A stretch of DNA of 64,000 bases from Empedobacter stercoris (GCF_025244765.1 NZ_CP104209.1:682001-746000), one strand, 5' to 3'. Positions 34,825 to 43,226 are shown, counted from the stretch's first letter. The notes: a model not told the origin generated them from the sequence alone. Translations and numbers: made by a program.

Positions 34825-35670
34825 ATGACTATGCAAACAAACATTAAAATACATTCATTAGCTCATGTAGATTTGGAAGAATTATCTGCTTTGTACAATC
34901 TTTCTTATCAAAATTACTACATTTCTATTCATCTTTCTTTAGATCAATTTAAAGGAAAGTTAAAAATGGAAGATATCAATCTTGACTATTCTGTTGGTGC
35001 AAGTATTGATGGAAAATTAGTTGGGTTTTTACTTTATGGTATACGAAATAATGCCGGTATAAAAACAGCTTACATTGGAGGAACGGGAGTTTGCCCTACA
35101 CACAGAGGCAAAAAAATCACCCAACAAATGCTTGATTTTAGTTTTCCGAAATTAAAAGAATCTCATGTTAAAAACATTTTTTTAGAAGTAAATACTAAAA
35201 ATGATTTTGCAATAAACGCTTACGAAGCTTGTGGTTTTAAAAAAACAAGAACATTAAATAGTTACAAAGGAATTCCAATTCTTGTCGTAAATCCTTTACA
35301 TGAAATTGTTGATTTTGAAGATTTAAATCTGATAACAGGAGAAAATTTTTGGGATATAAAACCAACATGGAAAAACGATATTCAAAGTGTAAAAAATATC
35401 ATTGATAATTGCCAAATAAACGGAATTTACGAAGACGGGATTTTAGTTGCTTACAAAATCATCAATAAAAATAATACACGTATTTATCAATTTGGTGTAC
35501 ATCACGATTATAGAAATCGTTACTTGGCTTCTATTCTATTCAGCGATTTGAAAAATAAAGAAATCAAAATGATAAATGTTGACGAAAGAGAAACCTCAAC
35601 AAACGATTTCATACAATCATTGGGATTAAAATTGTATGATAAACAATACGAAATGAAAAAAGAATTATAA
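34825..35670 (+). CDS. Two-domain GNAT-family acetyltransferase
   Basis: From ATG 34825 the product has 281 residues. The N-terminal domain has a full acetyl-CoA motif (TYIGGTGVCPTHRGKKITQQML-like region near residues 85-105) and NDFAINAYEACGFKKTR. The C-terminal half is a second, weaker GNAT-like unit (YQFGVHHDYRNRYLASILF). The substrate is unknown. It is a monocistronic gene with its own promoter box and terminator. Confidence 0.82.
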   Translation: MTMQTNIKIHSLAHVDLEELSALYNLSYQNYYISIHLSLDQFKGKLKMEDINLDYSVGASIDGKLVGFLLYGIRNNAGIKTAYIGGTGVCPTHRGKKITQQMLDFSFPKLKESHVKNIFLEVNTKNDFAINAYEACGFKKTRTLNSYKGIPILVVNPLHEIVDFEDLNLITGENFWDIKPTWKNDIQSVKNIIDNCQINGIYEDGILVAYKIINKNNTRIYQFGVHHDYRNRYLASILFSDLKNKEIKMINVDERETSTNDFIQSLGLKLYDKQYEMKKEL

Positions 35671-35673
35671 TAT

Positions 35674-35700
35674 AAAAGCCTCTAAAATAGAGGCTTTTGT
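35674..35700. terminator. Terminator between converging genes
   Basis: AAAAGCCTCTA (35674-35684) pairs with TAGAGGCTTTT (35688-35698) over an AAA loop. It can serve the acetyltransferase and tyrS. Confidence 0.9.
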
Positions 35701-35712
35701 TATAAATGAAAT

Positions 35713-36915
35713 TTATTTTAATTCGAAAAAATCTCGTTTTCCTATTTTGATTTTAGTTTCCTTTTCGACTAAAAAATCAGCCAAAGGATCTGTACTTTTT
35801 TCACCATTAATTTGCACCGCACCACTTTCTATCAAACGTCTAACAGCCGTTTTTGATAAATCATTTTTTAATTGATGACAAACCTCTAATACAGAAATTT
35901 TTTCAGTTGTGATTTGCAATGAATCTATTTCAATCGGTTCAAACACTCTATTGTCGTCATTCCTTTTTTGAAATTGATTGTTAAAAAACGCTTCAGCAGC
36001 TTCAGCATCTTTTTCTGAATGATATTGCGTAATGATATTTTTAGCAACTATTTTTTTGATTAACATAGGATTATCCGATTTTAATCGTTCATTCAAATTT
36101 GCTTTTTCTTCAATTGAAAAATCTGTTGCTAATGCAATGTATTCCTCCAATAAATCGTCAGGAATAGACATTGTTTTTCCAAAAATTTCGTTTGGTTCAT
36201 CTGTCAATCCGATAATATTATTCAACGATTTACTCATTTTTTCTTTTCCATCTGTTCCTCTTAAAAGTGGCATACACAATACAATTTGTGCAGCATCGCC
36301 ATTCGTTTCTTGTAACTGACGTCCCATCGTACAATTGAATAATTGATCTGTACCACCCATTTCGATATCAGCATTTATTTGAACAGAGTCATAAGCTTGT
36401 AAAATAGGATAAACCAACTCGTTCATCGCAATTGGTGTATTCTCTGTAAATCGTTTGTTAAAATCATTTCGATGCATTAATTGTGCAACCGTTACTTTTG
36501 ACAACAATTGAATTACGTCCGAAAAAGGTAAATGATCTAACCAATCCGAATTAAAGACAATTTCTGCTTTATCAACATTAATTATTTTTGATAATTGATT
36601 GATATAAGTTTCAGCATTTTTCTGAACTTGATCTGCATTTAATGGTTGACGACTTTTGTTTTTTCCTGTTGGATCACCGATTTGAGCTGTAAAACTACCT
36701 ACTAAAATAACAATTTGATGCCCTAAATCTTGAAACTCTTTTAATTTTTTTAAAACTACTGCATGACCCAAATGTAGATCTGGTGCAGTTGGATCAAATC
36801 CTAATTTAATTCGTAGAGAACGATTTTCTTTTTCAGCTAATTTTAATTTTTCTTCTAATCCATTCTCAGGTAAAAAAATGGCTACATTTTCTTTTAAACT
36901 TTTTAAACTTTCCAT
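35713..36915 (-). CDS. tyrS: Tyrosyl-tRNA synthetase
   Basis: Starting at ATG 36915 the enzyme has 400 residues. A longer frame to 36987 would run through a terminator hairpin and is not used. The class I motifs are HLGH in PTAPDLHLGHAVVLKKL and KMSKS in DGKEKMSKSLNN, with the tyrosine-binding region GGTDQLFN. The C-terminal S4-like domain (VRRLIESGAVQINGE) binds tRNA. It charges tRNA-Tyr. The region upstream carries a tyrosine-rich leader peptide and a terminator, so it appears to be attenuated by charging. Confidence 0.96.
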   Translation of the reverse strand: MESLKSLKENVAIFLPENGLEEKLKLAEKENRSLRIKLGFDPTAPDLHLGHAVVLKKLKEFQDLGHQIVILVGSFTAQIGDPTGKNKSRQPLNADQVQKNAETYINQLSKIINVDKAEIVFNSDWLDHLPFSDVIQLLSKVTVAQLMHRNDFNKRFTENTPIAMNELVYPILQAYDSVQINADIEMGGTDQLFNCTMGRQLQETNGDAAQIVLCMPLLRGTDGKEKMSKSLNNIIGLTDEPNEIFGKTMSIPDDLLEEYIALATDFSIEEKANLNERLKSDNPMLIKKIVAKNIITQYHSEKDAEAAEAFFNNQFQKRNDDNRVFEPIEIDSLQITTEKISVLEVCHQLKNDLSKTAVRRLIESGAVQINGEKSTDPLADFLVEKETKIKIGKRDFFELK

Positions 36916-36927
36916 ATGATTGAAAAT

Positions 36928-36957
36928 AAAAAAGCCCGAGCAAAACTGCTCGGGCTT
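36928..36957 (-). terminator. Attenuator hairpin immediately upstream of tyrS
   Basis: On the minus strand AAGCCCGAGCA (from 36957) pairs with TGCTCGGGCTT (to 36932) over a GTTT loop and is followed by six U (36933-36928). It ends 12 bases before ATG 36915. The 5' arm can pair instead with the TGCTCGGGTAG copy at 37013-37023 inside the leader peptide gene. Confidence 0.9.
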
Positions 36958-36989
36958 GTAGATTATGATTAAATTTTTGACGTACAAAA

Positions 36990-37085
36990 TTAATACGAAG
37001 TATACACATAGTCTACCCGAGCAAATATTGTACGATAATAAGTGCTAAAGAAAGGTAAACGTAATATATGTTGTAAAAACTTCAT
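36990..37085 (-). CDS. Tyrosine-rich leader peptide of tyrS (31 residues)
   Basis: ATG 37085 opens a 31-codon frame ending in TAA at 36990-36992. Tyr codons are at positions 16 and 17 in a row and then 26, 28 and 31 (segment DYVYTSY), five in total. Codons 22-25 (GCTCGGGTAG) form one side of an antiterminator pairing with the downstream terminator arm. A TACCTTTG promoter box lies 8 bases before the start. The layout is that of a leader whose translation senses charged tRNA-Tyr. The peptide itself need not have a function. Confidence 0.8.
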   Translation of the reverse strand: MKFLQHILRLPFFSTYYRTIFARVDYVYTSY

Positions 37086-37093
37086 AAGTGGTA

Positions 37094-37101
37094 CAAAGGT
37101 A
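37094..37101 (-). promoter_or_regulatory. Candidate -7 box (TACCTTTG) for the tyrS leader transcript
   Basis: The minus strand reads TACCTTTG, 8 bases before the leader peptide ATG 37085, so the 5' end would be only a few bases ahead of it. No spaced TTG is seen. Confidence 0.6.
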
Positions 37102-37187
37102 GCAATAGTTTTTTAGTTTAAGGATTTTCTTTCAAAATTTTGTCGTAATCTTCAATTCATAAATAGTCAAAAAATAGTTTTTCGTTT

Positions 37188-37195
37188 TAACTTTG
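37188..37195 (+). promoter_or_regulatory. Candidate -7 box (TAACTTTG) for the ybaK-like gene
   Basis: TAACTTTG ends 16 bases before ATG 37212. Confidence 0.55.
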
Positions 37196-37211
37196 TCTAA
37201 ATTTAGTTAGA

Positions 37212-37703
37212 ATGAGTAATAAAACTGCAAAAACAAATGCAGTCCGATTATTGGATACACAAAATGTTTCGTATACATTACGCGAATATGAAGTCGATGA
37301 AGAACATATAGATGCTTTGCATGTGGCAAAATCTTTGGGTGTAAATCCTGAAGGCATTTATAAAACGTTGGTTTTGAAAGGAAATATAGCGCCTTATCTT
37401 GTTGCGGTAATACCCGCGAATACGCATCTTGATATGAAAAAGTTTGCCAAAGTTTCTGGAAATAAAAATTGCGAGATGCTTCCTTTGAAAGATTTATTAA
37501 AAGTTACAGGATATATTCGTGGTGGTTGTTCACCTATTGGAATGAAAAAACAATTTCCTACCTACATTGAGGAGTTAGCACTTATACAAGATCAGATTTG
37601 TATTAGCGCAGGAAAAAAAGGGTTGCAAATTTTACTAAATGCAGAAGATTTAGGAAATATAATCGATGCTAAATTTGAAGATATTACTCAATTCGACATC
37701 TAA
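37212..37703 (+). CDS. ybaK: Cys-tRNA(Pro) deacylase, YbaK/EbsC type
   Basis: A 163-residue protein of the YbaK family. It has the conserved YKTLVLKGN and AVIPANTHLDMKK stretches and the LKVTGYIRGGCSPIGMKK motif. These enzymes hydrolyse Cys wrongly attached to tRNA-Pro. The protein is cytosolic and single-domain. It lies next to the tyrS regulatory region on the other strand, with its own promoter. Confidence 0.93.
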   Translation: MSNKTAKTNAVRLLDTQNVSYTLREYEVDEEHIDALHVAKSLGVNPEGIYKTLVLKGNIAPYLVAVIPANTHLDMKKFAKVSGNKNCEMLPLKDLLKVTGYIRGGCSPIGMKKQFPTYIEELALIQDQICISAGKKGLQILLNAEDLGNIIDAKFEDITQFDI

Positions 37704-37716
37704 TTTTATCAGCTTA

Positions 37717-38838
37717 TTATTTACTTTTCAAAATTATTTTTTCCAAAATTGTAGGAAATTTTGCTTCATCTTCGAATGTTAAATTTGGATTCGCATATAC
37801 AATAGTTCCATTTTTATCAATTACATAAGTTGCTCTATTGTTGTATCCTAATCGATTGTACGAATTATACGCCAAAGAAATCCCATAATCCTCATCATTT
37901 AAATACGTGATGTTTGTTGTACGTAAAGCTGTCTTCCATAATGTTAACAAAGAATTTGTAGAACTGGAAATTGCATAACTTTTTACATTTTGTAACAATG
38001 GGTTATGATCAATTAATTGAATTTGAGCAGCACATGTCATTGGCGCTTTTGTGTCTATTGTATTAAAATTAGGTAATATTTGCCCACTAAAAGCTGCAGG
38101 ATAAAATGTCAACACTTTGAAGTTTGATTGATCATCCAATAGTTTTTCTGTTGAATTCATAGCGTAATTAGGACCTTTCAAAATAAAATTAGGTGCTTTG
38201 TCTCCTACTTTTAAGGTAACATTTTTAGTGAAATCTACATTCAATTCTTCTATTTTAGAAGCTCTTTTAACTAATTTCTCTAAGGGTTTTAAATGCTCTC
38301 CTTGTGCTCGATAATCATTATCTCTCATCAAAATTTTATTATTTTGATCCACTAAAAAAAGTATCGAACTTTCGACTAAGAGTGAATTAGAATTAGAGGT
38401 TGGAATTATAGTTGAAATAGAATTCTGTTTAAAAGGTTTAAGCCCAATTGCAGTATAAATTTTACCAGCTTCATCATAAATTACTTTCGCACCTTCTAAC
38501 TTATTTTGATTCGATGAATCATTAAACGTTAATGATTGTTGCGCATCCTTCCTCCATTTATCTTCTTCGTTTACAACATAAACCACATTAATTTTAGGAG
38601 GATTTGTTGTAGCAAAAGCTAATCCTTTCACAAAATAATGATGCAGAGAAGTCGTTAACATACTTGCGTAATTATTTGTTTTGTAAAGACTTGGCGTAAA
38701 AACAATTATTTTAAGATCTTGAGATTGACCTAAATTCTCAATTTTATGAACAGGAAATTGATCACCTACATTCAAATGTTGTCCTTTAACAAAGGATAAA
38801 CTACAAATAAATAATACAATGGTATAGATTCGGAACAT
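37717..38838 (-). CDS. Exported tandem redoxin (AhpC/TSA-like) protein
   Basis: A 373-residue protein with a signal peptide (YTIVLFICSLSFVKGQ). Two thioredoxin-like units are seen. The first, about residues 22-190, opens GDQFPVHKIENLGQ but has no cysteine. The second, about 205-370, opens VGDKAPNFILKGPNYAM and has FYPAAFSG and a Cys in MTCAAQIQLID, with about 15 residues inserted between PAAFSG and that Cys. It ends with TYVIDKNGTIVYANP. A periplasmic peroxidase or thiol-exchange role is plausible for the second unit only. Confidence 0.75.
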   Translation of the reverse strand: MFRIYTIVLFICSLSFVKGQHLNVGDQFPVHKIENLGQSQDLKIIVFTPSLYKTNNYASMLTTSLHHYFVKGLAFATTNPPKINVVYVVNEEDKWRKDAQQSLTFNDSSNQNKLEGAKVIYDEAGKIYTAIGLKPFKQNSISTIIPTSNSNSLLVESSILFLVDQNNKILMRDNDYRAQGEHLKPLEKLVKRASKIEELNVDFTKNVTLKVGDKAPNFILKGPNYAMNSTEKLLDDQSNFKVLTFYPAAFSGQILPNFNTIDTKAPMTCAAQIQLIDHNPLLQNVKSYAISSSTNSLLTLWKTALRTTNITYLNDEDYGISLAYNSYNRLGYNNRATYVIDKNGTIVYANPNLTFEDEAKFPTILEKIILKSK

Positions 38839-38985
38839 AAGTCGTTTATTTTAACTAAACTAATGATTTTAAACTTCCACAAGATAACTAAAATTATATT
38901 CTCACAAAAAAGTACAGCTTTATTTCTCATTAGAAATAAGACATTAACTTTTGAAGTTGGCGATTCCTTATTACACTAAATCCGC

Positions 38986-38993
38986 TATCTTTG
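38986..38993 (+). promoter_or_regulatory. Candidate -7 box (TATCTTTG) for the TPR-like gene
   Basis: TATCTTTG ends 31 bases before ATG 39025. Confidence 0.5.
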
Positions 38994-39024
38994 TAATGAT
39001 TTTAACTTTAAAATTTATAGTCAA

Positions 39025-39795
39025 ATGGAATTTAATGTAACCAATGCTTTGAAACAATTAAACGCTGAGTATTCAGAAGAAAATGCATCAGAAATTATTG
39101 AAAACTTATTGTACAATCCAACTGATTTTTCTGACGAAGACCATACGATAATTGACTCTTTGGGAGATAAATTCTTACGAATTGCAGCACAGATTTTCGT
39201 TGAAGATTTGGCATACGATTTCAATACTTTAGTTAATTATTGGGAAGCTTTTATTGGACAATTAACAGAGGAGCAATCTCAAAATCTATTGAATTTTGCT
39301 ATTGAACAAACAGAGGTAGATTTTGTTGAAGATTTTATTATCGGTTACAGAAAGTTCTATACAAATCCGAAAGAAAGTATTACATTTTTCAATAAACTAA
39401 ATGAAGATGAATTTTACGAAATTAAATTTTTTAAAGCTCGTTGTTATGAAGTTTTAGAAGAAAATGAAAACGCTGTTAATGCTTACATCAATTACCTAAA
39501 CACAACATATTTTAAAGAAGAAGAAAATGCAGAACAAGCTGCTGTAAACGAATTTTACATTAGTCATAGCATTGCGCCATTGTTAGTAAAAATGAACAAA
39601 TTTGACGAAGCTAAAATTTATTTTGACAAGGTTTTAAATAATTTGAGTTTAGAAGATTATTTAGCAAACTTCGAAAATTCTAATCATCAAGAAGTTAAAT
39701 CATTTTTAGAAGATTATGCAACAACTTTAAAAGAAACTGGTGATAAAACAACAGCAGAAGTAGTTTCTAAAAAAATAATGGAAATTTTTTCTTAA
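39025..39795 (+). CDS. TPR-like helical protein of unknown function
   Basis: A 256-residue acidic protein without signal peptide. It is predicted largely helical, and the stretches EDEFYEIKFFKARCYEVLEENENAVNAYINYL and NKFDEAKIYFDKVLNNL look like degenerate tetratricopeptide repeats. This suggests a cytosolic scaffold protein. I do not recognise a named family. Confidence 0.65.
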   Translation: MEFNVTNALKQLNAEYSEENASEIIENLLYNPTDFSDEDHTIIDSLGDKFLRIAAQIFVEDLAYDFNTLVNYWEAFIGQLTEEQSQNLLNFAIEQTEVDFVEDFIIGYRKFYTNPKESITFFNKLNEDEFYEIKFFKARCYEVLEENENAVNAYINYLNTTYFKEEENAEQAAVNEFYISHSIAPLLVKMNKFDEAKIYFDKVLNNLSLEDYLANFENSNHQEVKSFLEDYATTLKETGDKTTAEVVSKKIMEIFS

Positions 39796-39944
39796 AAATA
39801 CAACACTCGTAAACGGTTTATTGATTATTAATAAACTACTCATATATAGGTAGGTTTAACATTTCATTACCAATTTCATAAATCTAATCTATTGTTAGAT
39901 AAAAAAATAAATAAGATATTATTTATCAATTCAAGAAATAGACC

Positions 39945-39952
39945 TAAATTTG
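39945..39952 (+). promoter_or_regulatory. Candidate -7 box (TAAATTTG) of ncRNA candidate A
   Basis: TAAATTTG precedes a structured, terminator-ended stretch that has no reading frame. Confidence 0.45.
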
Positions 39953-39956
39953 TCGT

Positions 39957-40089
39957 ATAAATAATTTATTCATAGTTGTTAAGGATAATGGAGATTGATC
40001 TTTTGAAGAGGAATCCTTAATAAAAATAGAGTTTTTTTATAGTATTTTTAGGTTGGTTAATGGTTCAATGCAAATTGAACCATTTTTTA
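39957..40089 (+). ncRNA. Candidate small RNA A (hairpin, shared linker, terminator)
   Basis: About 130 bases. A 5' hairpin closes with TTAAGGAT near 39979 and ATCCTTAA near 40013. The linker at 40031-40060 (it ends GGTTGGTTAA) is followed by the terminator AATGGTTCAAT (40059-40069) / ATTGAACCATT (40074-40084) and six T. No open frame is seen. The linker matches that of candidate B 600 bases downstream at about 26 of 30 positions, while the hairpin sequences differ. That argues for a conserved RNA family, although it has not been tested. Confidence 0.5.
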
Positions 40090-40425
40090 TTTCTTAAAAC
40101 CATATGCACAATGTCTACACCCATTTTGGCAACATTTACCTTTTTGATAATGAAAAAATTCTGTAAAAACCCAATTCCCGTTTTCGATGTAATAATGTAT
40201 ATGCGGAACAAATTCTGAAGGCATGGATGGGTACTTATATTCTTTATCTAAAGTTTCGAAATAATTCAATTGCTCCAAGCAATTAGTGCATAAACACTTG
40301 TAATGCGTTTTTGTTAAAAACTCTTTCGTTTCTGGTTTCAATTCAATTTTAGAGCAACTGCAATTATTAATATCATTTACATTACACGTTATTTCTTTAT
40401 TACAACGCGAGCAAGTTTCTTCCAT
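40087..40425 (-). CDS. Cysteine-rich CWC domain joined to a DUF5522-like domain
   Basis: A 112-residue protein with 12 cysteines. The N-terminal half (ETCSRCNKEITC, NCSCSKIEL, KCLCTNCLEQL) fits the cysteine-rich CWC family. The C-terminal half (YYIENGNWVFTEFFHY, GKCCQNGCRHCAYGFKK) fits DUF5522. Both probably bind metal. Its function is unknown. The gene runs opposite to two candidate ncRNAs that flank it, and its end overlaps the terminator of the first. Confidence 0.75.
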   Translation of the reverse strand: MEETCSRCNKEITCNVNDINNCSCSKIELKPETKEFLTKTHYKCLCTNCLEQLNYFETLDKEYKYPSMPSEFVPHIHYYIENGNWVFTEFFHYQKGKCCQNGCRHCAYGFKK

Positions 40426-40595
40426 TTTATTTTTATTGATTTTCTTTCAAGTTAATAAATAATCTTAAACTTATATTAAAATTAATGATTGAATACCTTT
40501 GTAATCATGATTAATAAATGAATATAAATTAATTCTATTCGGACATAATATTAATCTTTCGTAAATAAATTATTTATAATCATAACTTTAAGAAC

Positions 40596-40697
40596 TTTGT
40601 AAAAGAATAAAAGATAGACATTATCATTATTCTTTTAGTGTTTTTATAGTAGTTTTGATTGGTTAAAATCCTCTGAAAGTTATTCAGAGGATTTTTT
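40596..40697 (+). ncRNA. Candidate small RNA B (hairpin, shared linker, terminator)
   Basis: About 100 bases. A box GAACTTTG (one mismatch to TAnnTTTG) at 40592-40599 precedes it. The 5' hairpin AAAAGAATAA (40601-40610) / TTATTCTTTT (40627-40636) is perfect. The linker at 40638-40666 also ends GGTTAA. The terminator is AAATCCTCTGAA (40666-40677) / TTCAGAGGATTT (40683-40694). The similarity to candidate A is confined to the linker, which is what conserved RNA would show. The last bases meet the brnQ stop on the other strand. Confidence 0.5.
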
Positions 40698-41986
40698 TAT
40701 TTCTTTATTTTATCAATCAATAAACCAAATCCAAATCCAATAATTGAAGGAACTACCCAACCTAAATCATATTCGAAGAATGGTATTTTATTTAAACTTG
40801 AAACAGTCGATTCATCAAAATAACCTAATAATTTTAGTAAACCTAAAATTGCAATAATTGTAGATGCCAATAAAGCAAAAACAAATGGTGTTTTACTTTT
40901 TACTATTTTACCAAATAACACGATATAAATAACTAAAGTAATTGTAATTGGGTATACAAATGCCAAAGGCGGATAAGCAAAATTGATTATCTCATCTACA
41001 CCTTTTATGGATAAACCAAATGAAATTAAGGTACACAAAACGACTAAAACAGAGTAACTTAGTTTTCCGTTTGTTAATCGTCCAAAGAACGTTCCTACAG
41101 CAGAAGTTAGTGCAATAGAAGTAGTAAGACAAGCGAAAGCCATACACAAGGCAATTGCAATTAAACCATAATGTCCTAATGTATTTCTTGAAATTTCGAT
41201 CAATAATTCTGCTCGTGTAATAGTTGGATTTGTTTCCCCTGAAGTAGCTCCTAAATAAATCAAACCACCATAAACAAATAATAAGCACGTTGTAGATAAC
41301 AAGCCCGAAATGATAACAATTTGAGATTTACTTTTCGTATCTGTATAGCCTTTATTACGCGCTGCTGCGATAATAATTCCTGCAAAAATAACCGATGCCA
41401 ACACATCTAATGTTTGATAACCTTCGATAAAACCTTTGGAAAATGATTGCATCATTGTTAATTCAGAAGGCATAAAATCGGCTGTTGGATTCAAAATTCC
41501 CATCGTTATTAGCAAAAATAATAACACTAATAAAACAGGAGTAAGATAATTCCCTATAACATCTACAACTTTAGAAGGACGGATTGCCAGTAAAATTGTA
41601 ATTGCAAAGAAAATCATTGACCCCCAAATAGGATCTAACGTCGGAAAAAATGGTTTGATTCCAACTTCAAAAGTAGTTGCAGCTGTACGTGGAATGGCAA
41701 TTAAAGGTCCAATACAAATCATAATAATTGTTCCTAAAATAGCTGCTAATCGTTTGTCTACACGATTTCCTAAATCATTAAAATTATTTCCAGAAAAAAC
41801 TACCGACAAAATTCCAGTAAATGGCAATAAAATTCCAGTTAAACCAAATGCAAGCATTGCAACAAAATAATTAGAGCCTACTTCTACTCCAATCATCGGA
41901 GGCAAAAGAAGATTTCCTGCTCCAAAAAACATTGCAAATAACGCAAATCCAAGTGTTAATACATTGTTTAACTTTCTATTTTTCAT
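40697..41986 (-). CDS. brnQ: Branched-chain amino acid:cation symporter (BrnQ/LivJ-II type)
   Basis: A 429-residue membrane protein with about 12 hydrophobic segments. It begins NVLTLGFALFAMFFGAGNLLLPP, the family's first helix, and has FIEGYQTLDVLASVIFAGII near the middle. It imports Leu, Ile and Val with sodium ions or protons. It stands alone, with a 371-base region upstream that has the SDR terminator and a small dyad (42217-42234). Confidence 0.93.
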   Translation of the reverse strand: MKNRKLNNVLTLGFALFAMFFGAGNLLLPPMIGVEVGSNYFVAMLAFGLTGILLPFTGILSVVFSGNNFNDLGNRVDKRLAAILGTIIMICIGPLIAIPRTAATTFEVGIKPFFPTLDPIWGSMIFFAITILLAIRPSKVVDVIGNYLTPVLLVLLFLLITMGILNPTADFMPSELTMMQSFSKGFIEGYQTLDVLASVIFAGIIIAAARNKGYTDTKSKSQIVIISGLLSTTCLLFVYGGLIYLGATSGETNPTITRAELLIEISRNTLGHYGLIAIALCMAFACLTTSIALTSAVGTFFGRLTNGKLSYSVLVVLCTLISFGLSIKGVDEIINFAYPPLAFVYPITITLVIYIVLFGKIVKSKTPFVFALLASTIIAILGLLKLLGYFDESTVSSLNKIPFFEYDLGWVVPSIIGFGFGLLIDKIKK

Positions 41987-42357
41987 ATATCTATTAATTC
42001 TTACTGTTCAAAAAAATTGGTCTGCAAATTACTACAATTGCATTTTCAAGCCTTAAACTTAGTCGATTTATTCGATAAATACATAGCTAAATTATAAATT
42101 TGACAGATATGAATAATAATTTTTATATTTATCAAAATTTAAACTTTGTATATTAGGAATGTTCTAATCTTTCTTTGTTAACAAATCTTAAAACATATAT
42201 TTTTAAAAAAATTTAATACTAAACTTAGTTAGTATAACTTTCTTCTTTTGGGCTGAAAACATTTAACATATAACTTACTTTATTGTGAAGCGTTTTAATA
42301 CAAAAAAATCCAATTTCAGTTTGAAATTGGATTTTAATTATGTTATAATATCAATTC
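41987..42357. other. Intergenic region between brnQ and the SDR gene
   Basis: It contains a dyad TACTAA (42217-42222) / TTAGTA (42229-42234) with a 6-base spacer, about 230 bases before brnQ, and the terminator listed separately. Nothing else with coding or structural support was seen. Confidence 0.4.
42305..42335. terminator. Terminator after the SDR gene
   Basis: AAAATCCAATTTCA (42305-42318) pairs with TGAAATTGGATTTT (42322-42335) over a GTT loop. Confidence 0.88.
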
Positions 42358-43077
42358 TTAAGGATTTGTTGACCACAAAGAAGCTGATGCTAACATTGCA
42401 CGTTTGTCTAATTTTAATAAATCGACAATTAACTGAGCAAAATCTTCTGGTTGAAGAACAGTCTCTGGGTTACCATCTGTAATTTTTAAAACATCTTTTG
42501 ACATTTCAGATGCAATGGTACTTGGCGTTAAAGTTGTAACGCGAATATTTTTCTTTCTCAATTCGAACATCAACGACTCAGACAAACCAATTAATCCCGC
42601 TTTAGATGCTGAATAAGCAGAAGTTACAGCGTTTCCTTTTAAACCAGCAGTTGAAGAAACATTGATAATATCCCCACTTCCTAATTCGACCATTGAAGGA
42701 ACTACTGTTTTGGAAACGTAATAAGGTCCAAATAGATTTGTACGAACAATCTCTTCCCAATCGTTTTCTTCCATCTCTAAAAAACTACCGAAAGCTGCAA
42801 TTCCAGCATTATTGATCAAAATATCAAATGCACCAAATGATGTAATTAATTTTTCTAATTGTGTTTTTACTTCATTTTTTTCTGCAACATCAAAAATTGA
42901 ATAATCAGATTTTACACCAAAATTTTTGATTTCAGTAACGGTTTCTTCTAATTTATTTTTATTTCTTCCCGTAATTGCTACATCTACTCCTTCTTTCGCC
43001 AATGCCAAAGCAATTGCTTTTCCTAATCCTCTACTACCGCCAGTAACTAAGGCTTTTTTACCTTTTAAATCTTGCAT
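42358..43077 (-). CDS. Short-chain dehydrogenase/reductase, 3-oxoacyl-ACP reductase-like
   Basis: A 239-residue SDR. The nucleotide site is TGGSRGLGKAIA near residues 13-24, NNAG occurs in ILINNAGIAAFG, the catalytic Ser in NVSSTAGLKG and the Tyr-Lys pair in AYSASKAG. Arg at the GRNKNK turn suggests NADP. It may reduce 3-ketoacyl or other carbonyl groups, and FabG-like function is only one option. It has no neighbours in an operon. Confidence 0.88.
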   Translation of the reverse strand: MQDLKGKKALVTGGSRGLGKAIALALAKEGVDVAITGRNKNKLEETVTEIKNFGVKSDYSIFDVAEKNEVKTQLEKLITSFGAFDILINNAGIAAFGSFLEMEENDWEEIVRTNLFGPYYVSKTVVPSMVELGSGDIINVSSTAGLKGNAVTSAYSASKAGLIGLSESLMFELRKKNIRVTTLTPSTIASEMSKDVLKITDGNPETVLQPEDFAQLIVDLLKLDKRAMLASASLWSTNP

Positions 43078-43226
43078 AATAATTTTTAAATTTATGTTTT
43101 ACAATTATTTGGAAGTTTTTTAATTATGATTTTGATATACAAAGATAAACAACAAAGTATTGCATTAAAAATTTTTATATTTTCTTAAGATTAATTAATT
43201 TAGTTTTCAAATTACACACTAATAAC

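Noticed and set aside
36916-36987. Longer tyrS start at 36987
   Set aside because: It would read through the attenuator hairpin, and the conserved TyrRS N-terminus starts at 36915.
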